Shown here: positions 6,896 through 15,360 of the stretch, one piece after another
Layout: every line of letters begins with the position of its first letter
Numbering within the stretch: the first letter of the stretch is position 1
Origin: MGR-bin208 sp043780275
GTDB taxonomy: Bacteria; Bacteroidota; Bacteroidia; Chitinophagales; Chitinophagaceae
DNA length: 23,787 bases
Direction: 5' to 3'
NCBI GenBank assembly: GCA_043780275.1
Contig: JAYWCV010000066.1
Coordinates: 1 to 23,787, forward strand
Notes under the pieces: generated by a model
The model's input: the letters and a program-made list of their open reading frames with translations, nothing else
Database searches by the model: none
What the model was told of the DNA's origin: nothing
Translations under genes and position numbers: made by a program

Positions 6896-9800
6896 ATGAG
6901 CGATAAAAAGTACTGGCAAAGTTTCGGAGAGCTGCACAATGATGAAGCTTTTCAAAAGCTTACACAGGATGAGTTTCGTGAAGATTTACCTTTCGAAGAT
7001 CCGAACGATAAAGGCTGGCTTGATGTAAGTGCACCCCGGAGAGATTTTTTAAAGTACCTCGGTTTTAGTACGGCTGCTGCTTCGTTGGCTGCCAGTTGTA
7101 AAATACCGGTAAAAAAAGCAATTCCTTTTGCAAACAGACCCGAGAACATCATTCTTGGCGAAGCGAAATATTATGCTACTACTTTTGTTCAGGATGGAGA
7201 TGTGATTCCGGTATTGGCAAAAGTAAGAGATGGCCGTCCAATAAAACTAGAAGGAAACGAATTGTGTTCTTTTACCAAAGGGGGTACTTCGGCAAGTGTG
7301 CAGGCTTCTGTACTTGATTTGTATGATACCTATCGCCTGACTCACCCAAAGCATAAAGTAAATGGGAAGTTTGAAGAAATACCAACATTTGAGCAATTAG
7401 ATAAATTAGTAACGGAAGCATTAAAAGGATTGAACGGAGCACCGGTTGTTTTATTAACCAGTACGATTGTTTCCCCTTCTTCCAAACAAATTATAGCAGA
7501 GTTTATTTCAAAAAATCCAGGAAGTAAACATATACAATATGATGCTGTTTCTTTCAGTGGAATGATTCAGGCAAATGAAGCTTCTTTCGGTAAAAAAGCC
7601 ATTCCCTCCTATCAGATTGACAATGCCAAAGTAATTGTTAGTCTTGCTGCTGACTTCTTAGGTACCTGGTTAAGTCCGGTAGAATTTGCCCGTCAATATT
7701 CTAAAGGTCGTAAGATCAACGAGGCAAATCCGGAAATGAGCAAGCACTATCAGTTTGAAAGCTATATGAGCATGACCGGTGCAAATGCTGATGAACGTTT
7801 TACACATCGCCCTTCTGAAGAAGGATCTGTTGCGTTGGCTCTTTTAGCTGCATTAGGTGGAAATGTTGCAGCACCTGTTTTGACAAACGAAAAGTTGAAA
7901 AAGGGAATTCAAAAATGTGCTGCAGACTTAAAATCGAATGCAGGAAATGCATTGGTAATCAGTGGAAGCAATGATGTAAATGTACAAGTGATTGTCAATG
8001 CCATAAATAATCTGATCAATGCATATGGTGCTACTATAAACTGGGCAACTCCTGTTTATTACCGCCAGGGAATTGATAAGGATATGACTGATTTGGTTAA
8101 CCAGATGGAGTCAGGAAATGTGGGTGCATTATTGGTTTATGGTGGAAACCCGGTTTATGATTATCATGCAGCGGATAAATTTACAACGGCACTGAAAAAA
8201 GTAAGGCTGACGGTTTCTTTCAATGAAAAATTAGACGAGACCGGAGAACTTTGCGAATACCTTGTACCAACGCCCCATTATCTTGAAAGCTGGGGTGATG
8301 CTGAACCTAAAGCCGGGTTTACCAGTTTTATTCAGCCAACAATTTCTCCATTATTCAAAACCCGTCCATACCAAACTTCATTATTAAAATGGAGTGGAAT
8401 TGCAGATGGTGATTATGATGTTTATTTTAAAAATTACTGGATCGGAAAATTAGGTTCCGAAGCCACGTTCAATACAATTTTACAGGATGGTATCAGGGAT
8501 CTGGGACCTGTTCCTGTTGCGGCCGGTTCTTTCAATGCTTCGGCTATAGCAAATGCTGCAACTCAGATTGCTGCTGCTAAAAAAGGCGGAAAGACAGAAT
8601 TGGTTCTTTATCAGAATGTCTCTGTTGGTGCAGGTAAACAATCGGGTAACCCCTGGTTACAGGAATTACCCGATCCAATTACAAAAGCAACCTGGGACAA
8701 TTATGCTATGATCTCGCTTGCAAAAGCAACCGATCTGGGTATTTTCTTCGGAAAGGATAGTGATTATGAATACCATCCGGAAAAGCCTGTTGTAAAAATT
8801 TCTGTTGGCAACAAAGAAATTGAATTACCTGTTTTAGTTATTCCGGGAATGGATCCGAACACTATTGCAGTTGCATTGGGTTATGGCCGCAGTGCAAACA
8901 TCGGAAAAGGTGCTGCTGGTGTTGGTAAAAACGCATATATCTTCCAGTCATTCAGCGGGAACAATGTCAATTTTTATCATGCTGATGTAACCGTTTCGGA
9001 TAAGCCGGTTGGGAAACATAAAGTTGCCCAAACACAGATACACAATTCGTACGAAGACCGTAAAGAAGTGGTCAAAGAAACATCGCTGGCTACATATAAA
9101 AAGTACCCGGATGAGTTTAAGAACGAACGTAAAGAATTATTCGAATCATTCGCTTCAAAAACCGGCGATTACGCCAGTGAAGGAACATTATACGGAACTC
9201 ATGCGCAGCCTGGTATCAAGTGGGGAATGTCTATCGACTTGAACTCATGTACTTCCTGTAACGCATGTATTGTTGCCTGTCATGCTGAAAATAACGTACC
9301 CGTAGTAGGAAGAAAAGAAGTACTTCGCGGACACGAAATGCATTGGTTGCGTATCGATCGTTATTTCGTTACCAAAGAAGATAATCCGGATGATGTTTTA
9401 TCCGTAGTATTCCAACCGATGTTGTGTCAGCATTGCGATAATGCACCTTGCGAAAACGTTTGTCCGGTTGCAGCAACCAATCATAGTTCTGAAGGTTTGA
9501 ACCAAATGACCTATAACCGTTGTATCGGTACCAGATATTGTGCAAACAACTGTCCATATAAAGTACGTCGCTTCAACTGGGCCGATTATACCGGAGCAGA
9601 TAGTTTCAAGGATAATCAGAAAATCGATATGGTTGGCACATTGGATGATATTGTTATGGACATGAATGAAGATTTAACCCGTATGGTGTTAAATCCAGAT
9701 GTAACTGTCCGTAGCCGTGGAGTCATTGAAAAATGTTCGTTCTGTGTACAGAAATTACAGGAAGCAAAGCTTACAGCGAAGAAAGAGAATCGTCCTTTAA

Positions 9801-10060
9801 AAGATGGTGATGCTAAAACAGCTTGTATGACTGCTTGTCCTACCGAAGCAATCGTATTTGGAAATGCGCATGATAATGAAAGTAAGGTCAGCAAAATGCG
9901 TACGGATAATACATCCCGTTTGTTTTATGTAATTGAACAAATTCACACATTACCAAACATAAGCTATCTGGCAAAAATCCGTAATACGGATGATGTGGAA
10001 GAAGTAGCAGGTGGTCATGCTGCTGAATCAGGGGCACAAAAGACGGAGGCAACACATTAA
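6896..10060 (+). CDS. actB: Alternative complex III subunit B, molybdopterin-oxidoreductase-like Fe-S protein
   Basis: Large periplasmic Fe-S subunit that carries electrons between the quinol-binding membrane subunits and the hemes. A twin-arginine motif RRDFLKYLGF (48-57) lies after an unusually long 47-residue lead-in. It is followed by SLAASC with C68 as a lipobox cysteine, so the mature protein should be Tat-exported and lipid-anchored. Residues about 70-740 resemble the molybdopterin oxidoreductase fold, which in ActB holds no cofactor. The C-terminal ferredoxin part has four clusters of cysteines: C785/788/791/795, C844/847/852/856, C876/882/886 and C947/950/977/981. The third set, CIGTRYC, lacks one cysteine of the usual four, consistent with one [3Fe-4S] among three [4Fe-4S] clusters. 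The length of 1054 residues fits the two-domain fusion of the family. Confidence 0.96.
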   Translation: MSDKKYWQSFGELHNDEAFQKLTQDEFREDLPFEDPNDKGWLDVSAPRRDFLKYLGFSTAAASLAASCKIPVKKAIPFANRPENIILGEAKYYATTFVQDGDVIPVLAKVRDGRPIKLEGNELCSFTKGGTSASVQASVLDLYDTYRLTHPKHKVNGKFEEIPTFEQLDKLVTEALKGLNGAPVVLLTSTIVSPSSKQIIAEFISKNPGSKHIQYDAVSFSGMIQANEASFGKKAIPSYQIDNAKVIVSLAADFLGTWLSPVEFARQYSKGRKINEANPEMSKHYQFESYMSMTGANADERFTHRPSEEGSVALALLAALGGNVAAPVLTNEKLKKGIQKCAADLKSNAGNALVISGSNDVNVQVIVNAINNLINAYGATINWATPVYYRQGIDKDMTDLVNQMESGNVGALLVYGGNPVYDYHAADKFTTALKKVRLTVSFNEKLDETGELCEYLVPTPHYLESWGDAEPKAGFTSFIQPTISPLFKTRPYQTSLLKWSGIADGDYDVYFKNYWIGKLGSEATFNTILQDGIRDLGPVPVAAGSFNASAIANAATQIAAAKKGGKTELVLYQNVSVGAGKQSGNPWLQELPDPITKATWDNYAMISLAKATDLGIFFGKDSDYEYHPEKPVVKISVGNKEIELPVLVIPGMDPNTIAVALGYGRSANIGKGAAGVGKNAYIFQSFSGNNVNFYHADVTVSDKPVGKHKVAQTQIHNSYEDRKEVVKETSLATYKKYPDEFKNERKELFESFASKTGDYASEGTLYGTHAQPGIKWGMSIDLNSCTSCNACIVACHAENNVPVVGRKEVLRGHEMHWLRIDRYFVTKEDNPDDVLSVVFQPMLCQHCDNAPCENVCPVAATNHSSEGLNQMTYNRCIGTRYCANNCPYKVRRFNWADYTGADSFKDNQKIDMVGTLDDIVMDMNEDLTRMVLNPDVTVRSRGVIEKCSFCVQKLQEAKLTAKKENRPLKDGDAKTACMTACPTEAIVFGNAHDNESKVSKMRTDNTSRLFYVIEQIHTLPNISYLAKIRNTDDVEEVAGGHAAESGAQKTEATH

Positions 10061-10185
10061 TAAATGAATTGTCTGAACAATTAGAAAAGAGCTTGAAAAC
10101 TTGGAGTCTGTTAAAGGACTAAAAGTGAAAATATATAAAATAAAATGAGCTTGGGCATGAGCTTTAAGCAAAAAGCGTAAACAAT

Positions 10186-11640
10186 ATGGGATTACTCAGA
10201 TACGAATCACAGGTCAGACCGCCACTTGTTGTAGGAGAAAAATCTTATCACCAGGTAACGGAAGATATTTGCCGCCCGGTTGAAACAAAGCCATCCCGTT
10301 TGTGGTGGATCGGTTTCGGTATATCCGTGGCAATGCTTCTGTTTGGTGTATATTCTGTTTATCGCGAAGTTACTTATGGTGTAGGGCAGTGGAACTTGAA
10401 CAAAACCATCGGATGGGGTTGGGATATTACCAATTTCGTTTGGTGGGTTGGTATTGGTCATGCCGGTACCCTGATCTCCGCCATCTTATTATTATTCCGT
10501 CAGGGATGGAGAACGGGTGTGAATAGAGCAGCAGAAGCGATGACCATTTTTGCGGTTATGTGTGCCGGTCAGTTCCCTATCTGGCATATGGGTCGGGTAT
10601 GGATGGCTTTCTTTGTATTACCTTATCCAAATACCCGTGGACCATTATGGGTAAACTTTAACTCGCCACTTCTTTGGGATGTATTTGCAATCTCTACCTA
10701 TTTTACTGTTTCTTTATTATTCTGGTATTCCGGTTTATTACCCGATCTGGCTACGTTGAGAGATCGTGCAAAAGAAAAATGGGCAAAACTTTTTTATGGG
10801 GTCTCTGCATTTGGATGGACAGGATCTACCAAACACTGGCAACGTCATGAAGCACTTTCATTGGTTTTGGCCGGGTTAAGTACACCGCTGGTATTATCGG
10901 TACATACCATTGTATCTTTTGACTTCGCAACTTCCGTAATTCCTGGTTGGCATACAACCATTTTCCCACCATATTTTGTGGCAGGAGCCATTTTTTCCGG
11001 TTTTGCCATGGTACAAACCTTATTGGTTATTACCCGTAAAGTATTGAGTTTGGAAGATTATATAACCATCGAGCATATTGATGTTATGAACAAGGTTATT
11101 ATTTTAACAGGCTCAATCGTTGGTATTGCATATTTGACAGAGTTGTTCATGGCATGGTACTCTGTTAACCCTTACGAGTGGTTCGCATTTAAAGAAAATC
11201 GTTTGAATCTAGCCAGTCCATACGGATGGAGTTACTGGATCATGATGGGTTGTAACGTTTTATCGCCACAGATTTTTTGGTTCCGTAAAATGAGAAGAAG
11301 CCTGTTGGTAACATTCTTCATGTCCATATTGGTGAATGTGGGCATGTGGTTCGAACGTTTCGTAATTATCGTAACATCTATTTACAGAGATTATCTTCCT
11401 TCATCGTGGAGTACATATTATGCGCCTACTATTTGGGAAGTTGGATTCTATATGGGAACATTTGGCTTATTCTTTACCTGTTATTTCTTATTTGCAAAAT
11501 ACTTCCCAGTCATAGCAATTGCCGAGATCAAACATATTTTGAAAAGAAGTGGTACATCCTATAAAGAGAACATGGGTGCCATTGAAAAACAAACAACTGA
11601 AGAGTTTGCTAAAGAACATGCACACGACCATAATGCGTAG
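10186..11640 (+). CDS. actC: Alternative complex III subunit C, NrfD/PsrC-like quinol-binding membrane protein
   Basis: A 484-residue polytopic protein with about ten hydrophobic helices, matching ActC of alternative complex III (NrfD/PsrC family). It binds menaquinol near the periplasmic face next to the ActB clusters. Visible family stretches include WWVGIGHAGTLISAILLLFR (helix 2) and FPIWHMGRVWMAFFVLPYP. The sequence LSVHTIVSFDFATSVIPGWH is the conserved NrfD-type loop and helix, and WFERFVII lies in helix 9. The N terminus is a hydrophilic 35-residue strand that contacts ActB in known structures. The His-rich tail EHAHDHNA is short. It lies 125 nt after actB; that gap has no hairpin or promoter I can see. 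Confidence 0.95.
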   Translation: MGLLRYESQVRPPLVVGEKSYHQVTEDICRPVETKPSRLWWIGFGISVAMLLFGVYSVYREVTYGVGQWNLNKTIGWGWDITNFVWWVGIGHAGTLISAILLLFRQGWRTGVNRAAEAMTIFAVMCAGQFPIWHMGRVWMAFFVLPYPNTRGPLWVNFNSPLLWDVFAISTYFTVSLLFWYSGLLPDLATLRDRAKEKWAKLFYGVSAFGWTGSTKHWQRHEALSLVLAGLSTPLVLSVHTIVSFDFATSVIPGWHTTIFPPYFVAGAIFSGFAMVQTLLVITRKVLSLEDYITIEHIDVMNKVIILTGSIVGIAYLTELFMAWYSVNPYEWFAFKENRLNLASPYGWSYWIMMGCNVLSPQIFWFRKMRRSLLVTFFMSILVNVGMWFERFVIIVTSIYRDYLPSSWSTYYAPTIWEVGFYMGTFGLFFTCYFLFAKYFPVIAIAEIKHILKRSGTSYKENMGAIEKQTTEEFAKEHAHDHNA

Positions 11641-11736
11641 GATTTAAGATTCAATATGAATCGTTGAAAAATTGAAGAAGAACAGTTAACAAAATAAAAA
11701 GCCGATATGATCAATCCGGCTAAAAGCTAAAAGATT

Positions 11737-12330
11737 ATGGCAATTAAAAAATTTGTTGTTGGATGTTTTGATGATGAAGCTGTATTGTTTCCTGCAGTAA
11801 AAAATGTTCGTAAAGCAGGATATAAAATACATGATGTGTATACCCCTTTCCCGATTCATGGTTTAGATCATGTAATGGGTTTACGGGATACCAGTCTTCA
11901 TACAGCCGGCTTTATTTATGGCATTTCAGGAACTGCTACTGCATTGGGTTTCATTACCTGGACACTGACAACCGACTGGCCCTTAAATTTTGGCGGTAAG
12001 CCTTTCTTTTCTTTACCGGCATGGATACCGGTTACTTTTGAATTAACCGTTTTATTTGCTGCGGTTGGTATGGTTTTAACCTTTTGCTATCTGTGTCAGT
12101 TGGCGCCTTTTGTTAAGAAAGATCATTTTAACCTGAGATCAACAGATGACACTTTTGTAATGGCTATTGAGTGTACCGAAAAAACAAATGAAGCAGAAGC
12201 GGTTGCATTTTTAGAAAGTCTAGGTGCAAAAGAAGTAGATGTGCAAATGAAAGAAACAGAATGGTGGTTTGGTAGATATGACAGAAATGAAAAAATATTC
12301 GATAAGCAAATTGCTGAAACCGTTAGTTAA
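11737..12330 (+). CDS. actD: Alternative complex III subunit D (DUF3341)
   Basis: A 197-residue protein with a cytoplasmic alpha/beta N terminus (KKFVVGCFDDEAVLFPAVKN, a ferredoxin-like fold). Two membrane helices lie at about 62-84 and 97-123, joined by a periplasmic loop, and a cytoplasmic C-terminal domain follows (FVMAIECTEKTNEAEAVAFL). This is the DUF3341 arrangement of ActD, which packs against ActC and ActF. The paired N- and C-terminal strand/helix elements suggest a two-part ACT-like fold; that is inference. It sits between actC (96 nt gap with a weak AGCCG/CGGCT hairpin at 11700-11721) and actE (20 nt gap). Confidence 0.94.
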   Translation: MAIKKFVVGCFDDEAVLFPAVKNVRKAGYKIHDVYTPFPIHGLDHVMGLRDTSLHTAGFIYGISGTATALGFITWTLTTDWPLNFGGKPFFSLPAWIPVTFELTVLFAAVGMVLTFCYLCQLAPFVKKDHFNLRSTDDTFVMAIECTEKTNEAEAVAFLESLGAKEVDVQMKETEWWFGRYDRNEKIFDKQIAETVS

Positions 12331-12350
12331 TAAAATTTAATACAGCATAG

Positions 12351-12962
12351 ATGAAAAAAGTTTTTTTAATAGCAGGAATAATAACAACGGCCATGGTGAT
12401 GGTGAGCTGTGCAGATAAGGTTCGTCGTGATCCGGGTAAAGTGTATATGCCCGATATGGCCTATAGCAGAGCATATGAAACATACGCATCTACAGAAAAT
12501 CTGGATGAAAAAGGAATTCATTACAATGCCTTACCAGTAAATGGTACGGTTGCCCGTGGCGAAATGCCTGCCTATCCGTTAAGAAATGACTCAGCAGGAT
12601 ATATTGCATCGGCAACAATAAAAAATCCATTACCAGCTTTGAGCGAAGAAGATAAAACAGAGGCAGTTAGATTATATCTGATTAACTGTGGTATTTGCCA
12701 TGGTAAAAAATTAGATGGGAATGGTCCTTTATGGAATGATGGGAATGGTCCATATCCGGCAGCACCAAAAAACCTGCTTGCGGATGATATGAAAGCATTA
12801 CCGGAAGGCACCATGTTTCATTCGGCAACTTATGGAAAAGGACAAATGGGTTCTTATGCTTCTCAGTTGTCAACAAAGCAACGTTGGATGGTGATTCATT
12901 ATATTAAATCAATGCAGGCTGGAAAAATAGTTTTAACAGATAGCACTGCTGCAGTAAAATAA
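12351..12962 (+). CDS. actE: Alternative complex III subunit E, monoheme cytochrome c lipoprotein
   Basis: A small exported cytochrome c of the quinol:cytochrome c oxidoreductase. The signal MKKVFLIAGIITTAMVMVSC has a lipobox with C20 as the lipidated residue, so it is anchored in the outer leaflet of the inner membrane. One heme site is present, CGICH at 113-117, and GQMGSY about 50 residues later probably supplies the axial methionine. The domain between 90 and 190 has the fold of class I cytochromes c. The N-terminal 70 residues (DPGKVYMPDMAYSRAYETYA) form the extended strand that wraps ActB in homologous complexes. It is tightly packed between actD and actF (29 nt). Confidence 0.95.
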   Translation: MKKVFLIAGIITTAMVMVSCADKVRRDPGKVYMPDMAYSRAYETYASTENLDEKGIHYNALPVNGTVARGEMPAYPLRNDSAGYIASATIKNPLPALSEEDKTEAVRLYLINCGICHGKKLDGNGPLWNDGNGPYPAAPKNLLADDMKALPEGTMFHSATYGKGQMGSYASQLSTKQRWMVIHYIKSMQAGKIVLTDSTAAVK

Positions 12963-12991
12963 TTTTTTGAAGATATTATAAACGGTAACTG

Positions 12992-14218
12992 ATGATTTTA
13001 CGACAAAAATTTGAGATTTCTAAGCGTTATAACCTAATCTCATTGGCATTAATGGCAGTTGGCATATTGTCAATCATTGCTTTGTATTTAGCGTATGGTG
13101 CAAGCACCGATACAAAAGAACAAGCAAGATTCTGGGGTAGTTTATTACACAACGGGGTTTACTTTCTGTTAGTAGTAAATGCAGCCATGTTCTTCCTGTG
13201 TATTACTACATTGGCCTGGGGTGGATGGCAAATGTCATTTCGAAGAGTTACTGAAGCAGTTTCTGCATCAGTACCGGTAATAGGTTTGATTTGCGGAGTC
13301 ATATTATTAGCTATTGTATTTGGCGGTAACCATGAAATATATCATTGGACAGATGCCGAACATGTAAAACATGATCCGATATTAACCGCAAAATCAGGTT
13401 TTTTAAGTAAAAGTTTTTTCAGCATCTGGACCATCATCACTCTTGTATTGTGGTCTGTTTTAGGTTGGAAAATGAGACAGCTTTCCCGTAGTATCGATGA
13501 CAAGGCCTTGACAGTAGAAGAGGGTAAGAAATATATTTGGACAAACACGGTGTGGTCCGCAGCTTATCTGGCGTTTTTTGGTTTAACCGTGATGTCGTCT
13601 ATTCCATGGCTATGGGTCATGAGCATTGATGCACACTGGTATTCTACCATGTTTAGCTGGTACACGTTTGCCAGTTCATTTGTTGCGGGGGTAGCATTAA
13701 TAACATTGTTTGTTGTTTACCTGAAGAATAAAGGATACCTGGAATATACAACCGAAGAACATTTACACGATCTGGGTAAATTTATGTTCGCCTTTTCTAT
13801 ATTCTGGACCTACTTATGGTATTCCCAGTTTATGTTGATCTGGTATGCAAATATTCCGGAAGAGACCGTCTATTTTGTTCCAAGAATGAAAGGCGCATAC
13901 AAAGGGATTTTTTATCTGAACCTGGTCATTAATTTTGTTGCACCACTTTTATTATTGATGAAGCGGGATGCAAAAAGAAATTATACAACTATTACGGTAT
14001 TGGCCATCTTGATTTTGTTTGGCCACTGGTTAGATTTTTTTATGATGGTTTTTCCTGCACTTTCCCGGGAGCAAGTACCGGTTATGTTATATGATTTTGG
14101 CGTTGCACTTGGATTTGTTGGTTTGATTATGTTCCTGACTGTAAGAGCATTGGCTAAGTCGCCGTTGATTGCAACAAACCATCCGTTTATTAAAGAAAGT
14201 ATTATACATCATACATAG
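12992..14218 (+). CDS. actF: Alternative complex III subunit F, second quinol-type membrane subunit
   Basis: A 408-residue polytopic protein, about ten helices, paralogous in fold to ActC but shorter. It forms the second membrane module of the complex. Recognisable ActF stretches include FWGSLLHNGVYFLLVVNAAM (helix 2), MSSIPWLWVMSIDAHWYSTM (loop and helix start) and FWTYLWYSQFMLIWYANIPE. The polar and charged residues in the helices are consistent with its proposed part in proton handling; that role is inferred in the literature, not shown here. The tail KESIIHHT is short. It is followed after 47 nt by coxB. No actG-like reading frame lies between them, so this cluster has the six-gene act set. 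Confidence 0.95.
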   Translation: MILRQKFEISKRYNLISLALMAVGILSIIALYLAYGASTDTKEQARFWGSLLHNGVYFLLVVNAAMFFLCITTLAWGGWQMSFRRVTEAVSASVPVIGLICGVILLAIVFGGNHEIYHWTDAEHVKHDPILTAKSGFLSKSFFSIWTIITLVLWSVLGWKMRQLSRSIDDKALTVEEGKKYIWTNTVWSAAYLAFFGLTVMSSIPWLWVMSIDAHWYSTMFSWYTFASSFVAGVALITLFVVYLKNKGYLEYTTEEHLHDLGKFMFAFSIFWTYLWYSQFMLIWYANIPEETVYFVPRMKGAYKGIFYLNLVINFVAPLLLLMKRDAKRNYTTITVLAILILFGHWLDFFMMVFPALSREQVPVMLYDFGVALGFVGLIMFLTVRALAKSPLIATNHPFIKESIIHHT

Positions 14219-14265
14219 ACCGGGCCTGAGAAAAACATTTTTAAAATTATCAATAGCTAAAGCAC

Positions 14266-15282
14266 ATGTCTACTTTTTTTATCATAGCGATTTTGGTTCT
14301 TGGTTTTCTGATTACATTTCAGATTGCCAAGGCAAGTGAATATGTATCGGTTTTACGTGGAGAAGAAAAAACTGCAAAACAGAATAATCGCATAAATGCT
14401 TTTTTATTATTGGGATTCCTGATTGTTGGAATGATTGGCGTTTATTATTGCAACGAAATATTGAAAGGAAGAATATTGGGTGAATCAGCATCCTTACAGG
14501 GTGAGAAAATTGATACCATGCTGTATATAACCATTGCCCTGACCGGTGTGGTATTTGTCATTACACAGATTATCTTATTCTGGTTTGCTTTTAAATATCA
14601 GCACTCAGAAAAAAGAAAAGCATTTTACTATCCGCATAATAATAAATTAGAACTTATCTGGACCATTGTTCCGGCTATAGCATTAACCATTTTGGTTGGC
14701 TTTGGTTTGTTTTATTGGTTTCAAATTACCAGCGACGCACCGAAAAATGCAATGGTAGTTGAGGTTACGGGAAAGCAATTCAGTTGGGAGTTTCGTTACC
14801 CCGGTAAAGATGGAATTTTGGGTAAAAAATATTTTAAGAAAGTCAATGATGCAGAAGGAAATCCATTAGGTCAGTTATGGGAAGATGCAGCAAACCACGA
14901 CGATATTTATACCACACAGGAAGTGCATATTGTTGTTGGAAAACCTGTTCATCTGATTATTAATGCCAAAGATGTAATTCATGATGTTGGGCTGGTTCAT
15001 TTTCGGATGAAGATGGATGCCGTACCGGGAACACCAACAACCATGTGGTTTACACCCAAGTTTACAACCAAGGAAATGAAAGAAAAACATGGCGATGATT
15101 TTGAATACGAAATTTCCTGCGACCAGATGTGTGGAAAAGGACATTACAGCATGAAAGGAATTGTAAAAGTGGAAACACAACAGGAATTTGATCGTTGGTT
15201 GGCATCTAAGAAACCACAGTATCTGGTTGCTAATCCGGGTAAAGATCCGGCGACAAAAGTATTAGCCGAAGTAAAACAATAA
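14266..15282 (+). CDS. coxB: Cytochrome c oxidase subunit II (CuA-binding)
   Basis: Accepts electrons from cytochrome c at the binuclear CuA centre and passes them to CoxA. The cupredoxin domain carries the ligands H239 (VIHDVG), C285, C289, H293 and M296 in CDQMCGKGHYSM. At the position of the usual glutamate in CxExC there is Q287; that residue gives CuA only its backbone carbonyl, so CuA should still assemble. The protein has four predicted helices (about 2-20, 44-61, 85-110, 129-152) rather than the usual two, the extra pair being at the N terminus. There is no CxxCH motif, so no fused cytochrome c domain, and this is an aa3-type not caa3-type subunit. Between helix 4 and the CuA ligands lies a loop with FSWEFRYPGKDG, the family's conserved aromatic patch. 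Confidence 0.95.
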   Translation: MSTFFIIAILVLGFLITFQIAKASEYVSVLRGEEKTAKQNNRINAFLLLGFLIVGMIGVYYCNEILKGRILGESASLQGEKIDTMLYITIALTGVVFVITQIILFWFAFKYQHSEKRKAFYYPHNNKLELIWTIVPAIALTILVGFGLFYWFQITSDAPKNAMVVEVTGKQFSWEFRYPGKDGILGKKYFKKVNDAEGNPLGQLWEDAANHDDIYTTQEVHIVVGKPVHLIINAKDVIHDVGLVHFRMKMDAVPGTPTTMWFTPKFTTKEMKEKHGDDFEYEISCDQMCGKGHYSMKGIVKVETQQEFDRWLASKKPQYLVANPGKDPATKVLAEVKQ

Positions 15283-15360
15283 ACGAACTAAGAAGATTGG
15301 ATTTATAAAAAGAGATAGCTATTATAATTAATTACAAGATATCTGGTTAAAAAACAAATT

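Noticed and set aside
9009..9242. Plus-strand 77-codon frame inside actB
   Set aside because: Out-of-frame shadow of the well-supported actB coding sequence leading into its ferredoxin domain.
11700..11721. AGCCG/CGGCT hairpin in the actC-actD gap
   Set aside because: Five base pairs only and a long loop; too weak to call a regulatory element.
14266..15282. caa3-type oxidase (cytochrome c fused to subunit II)
   Set aside because: No CxxCH motif anywhere in CoxB, and the protein ends shortly after the cupredoxin domain.
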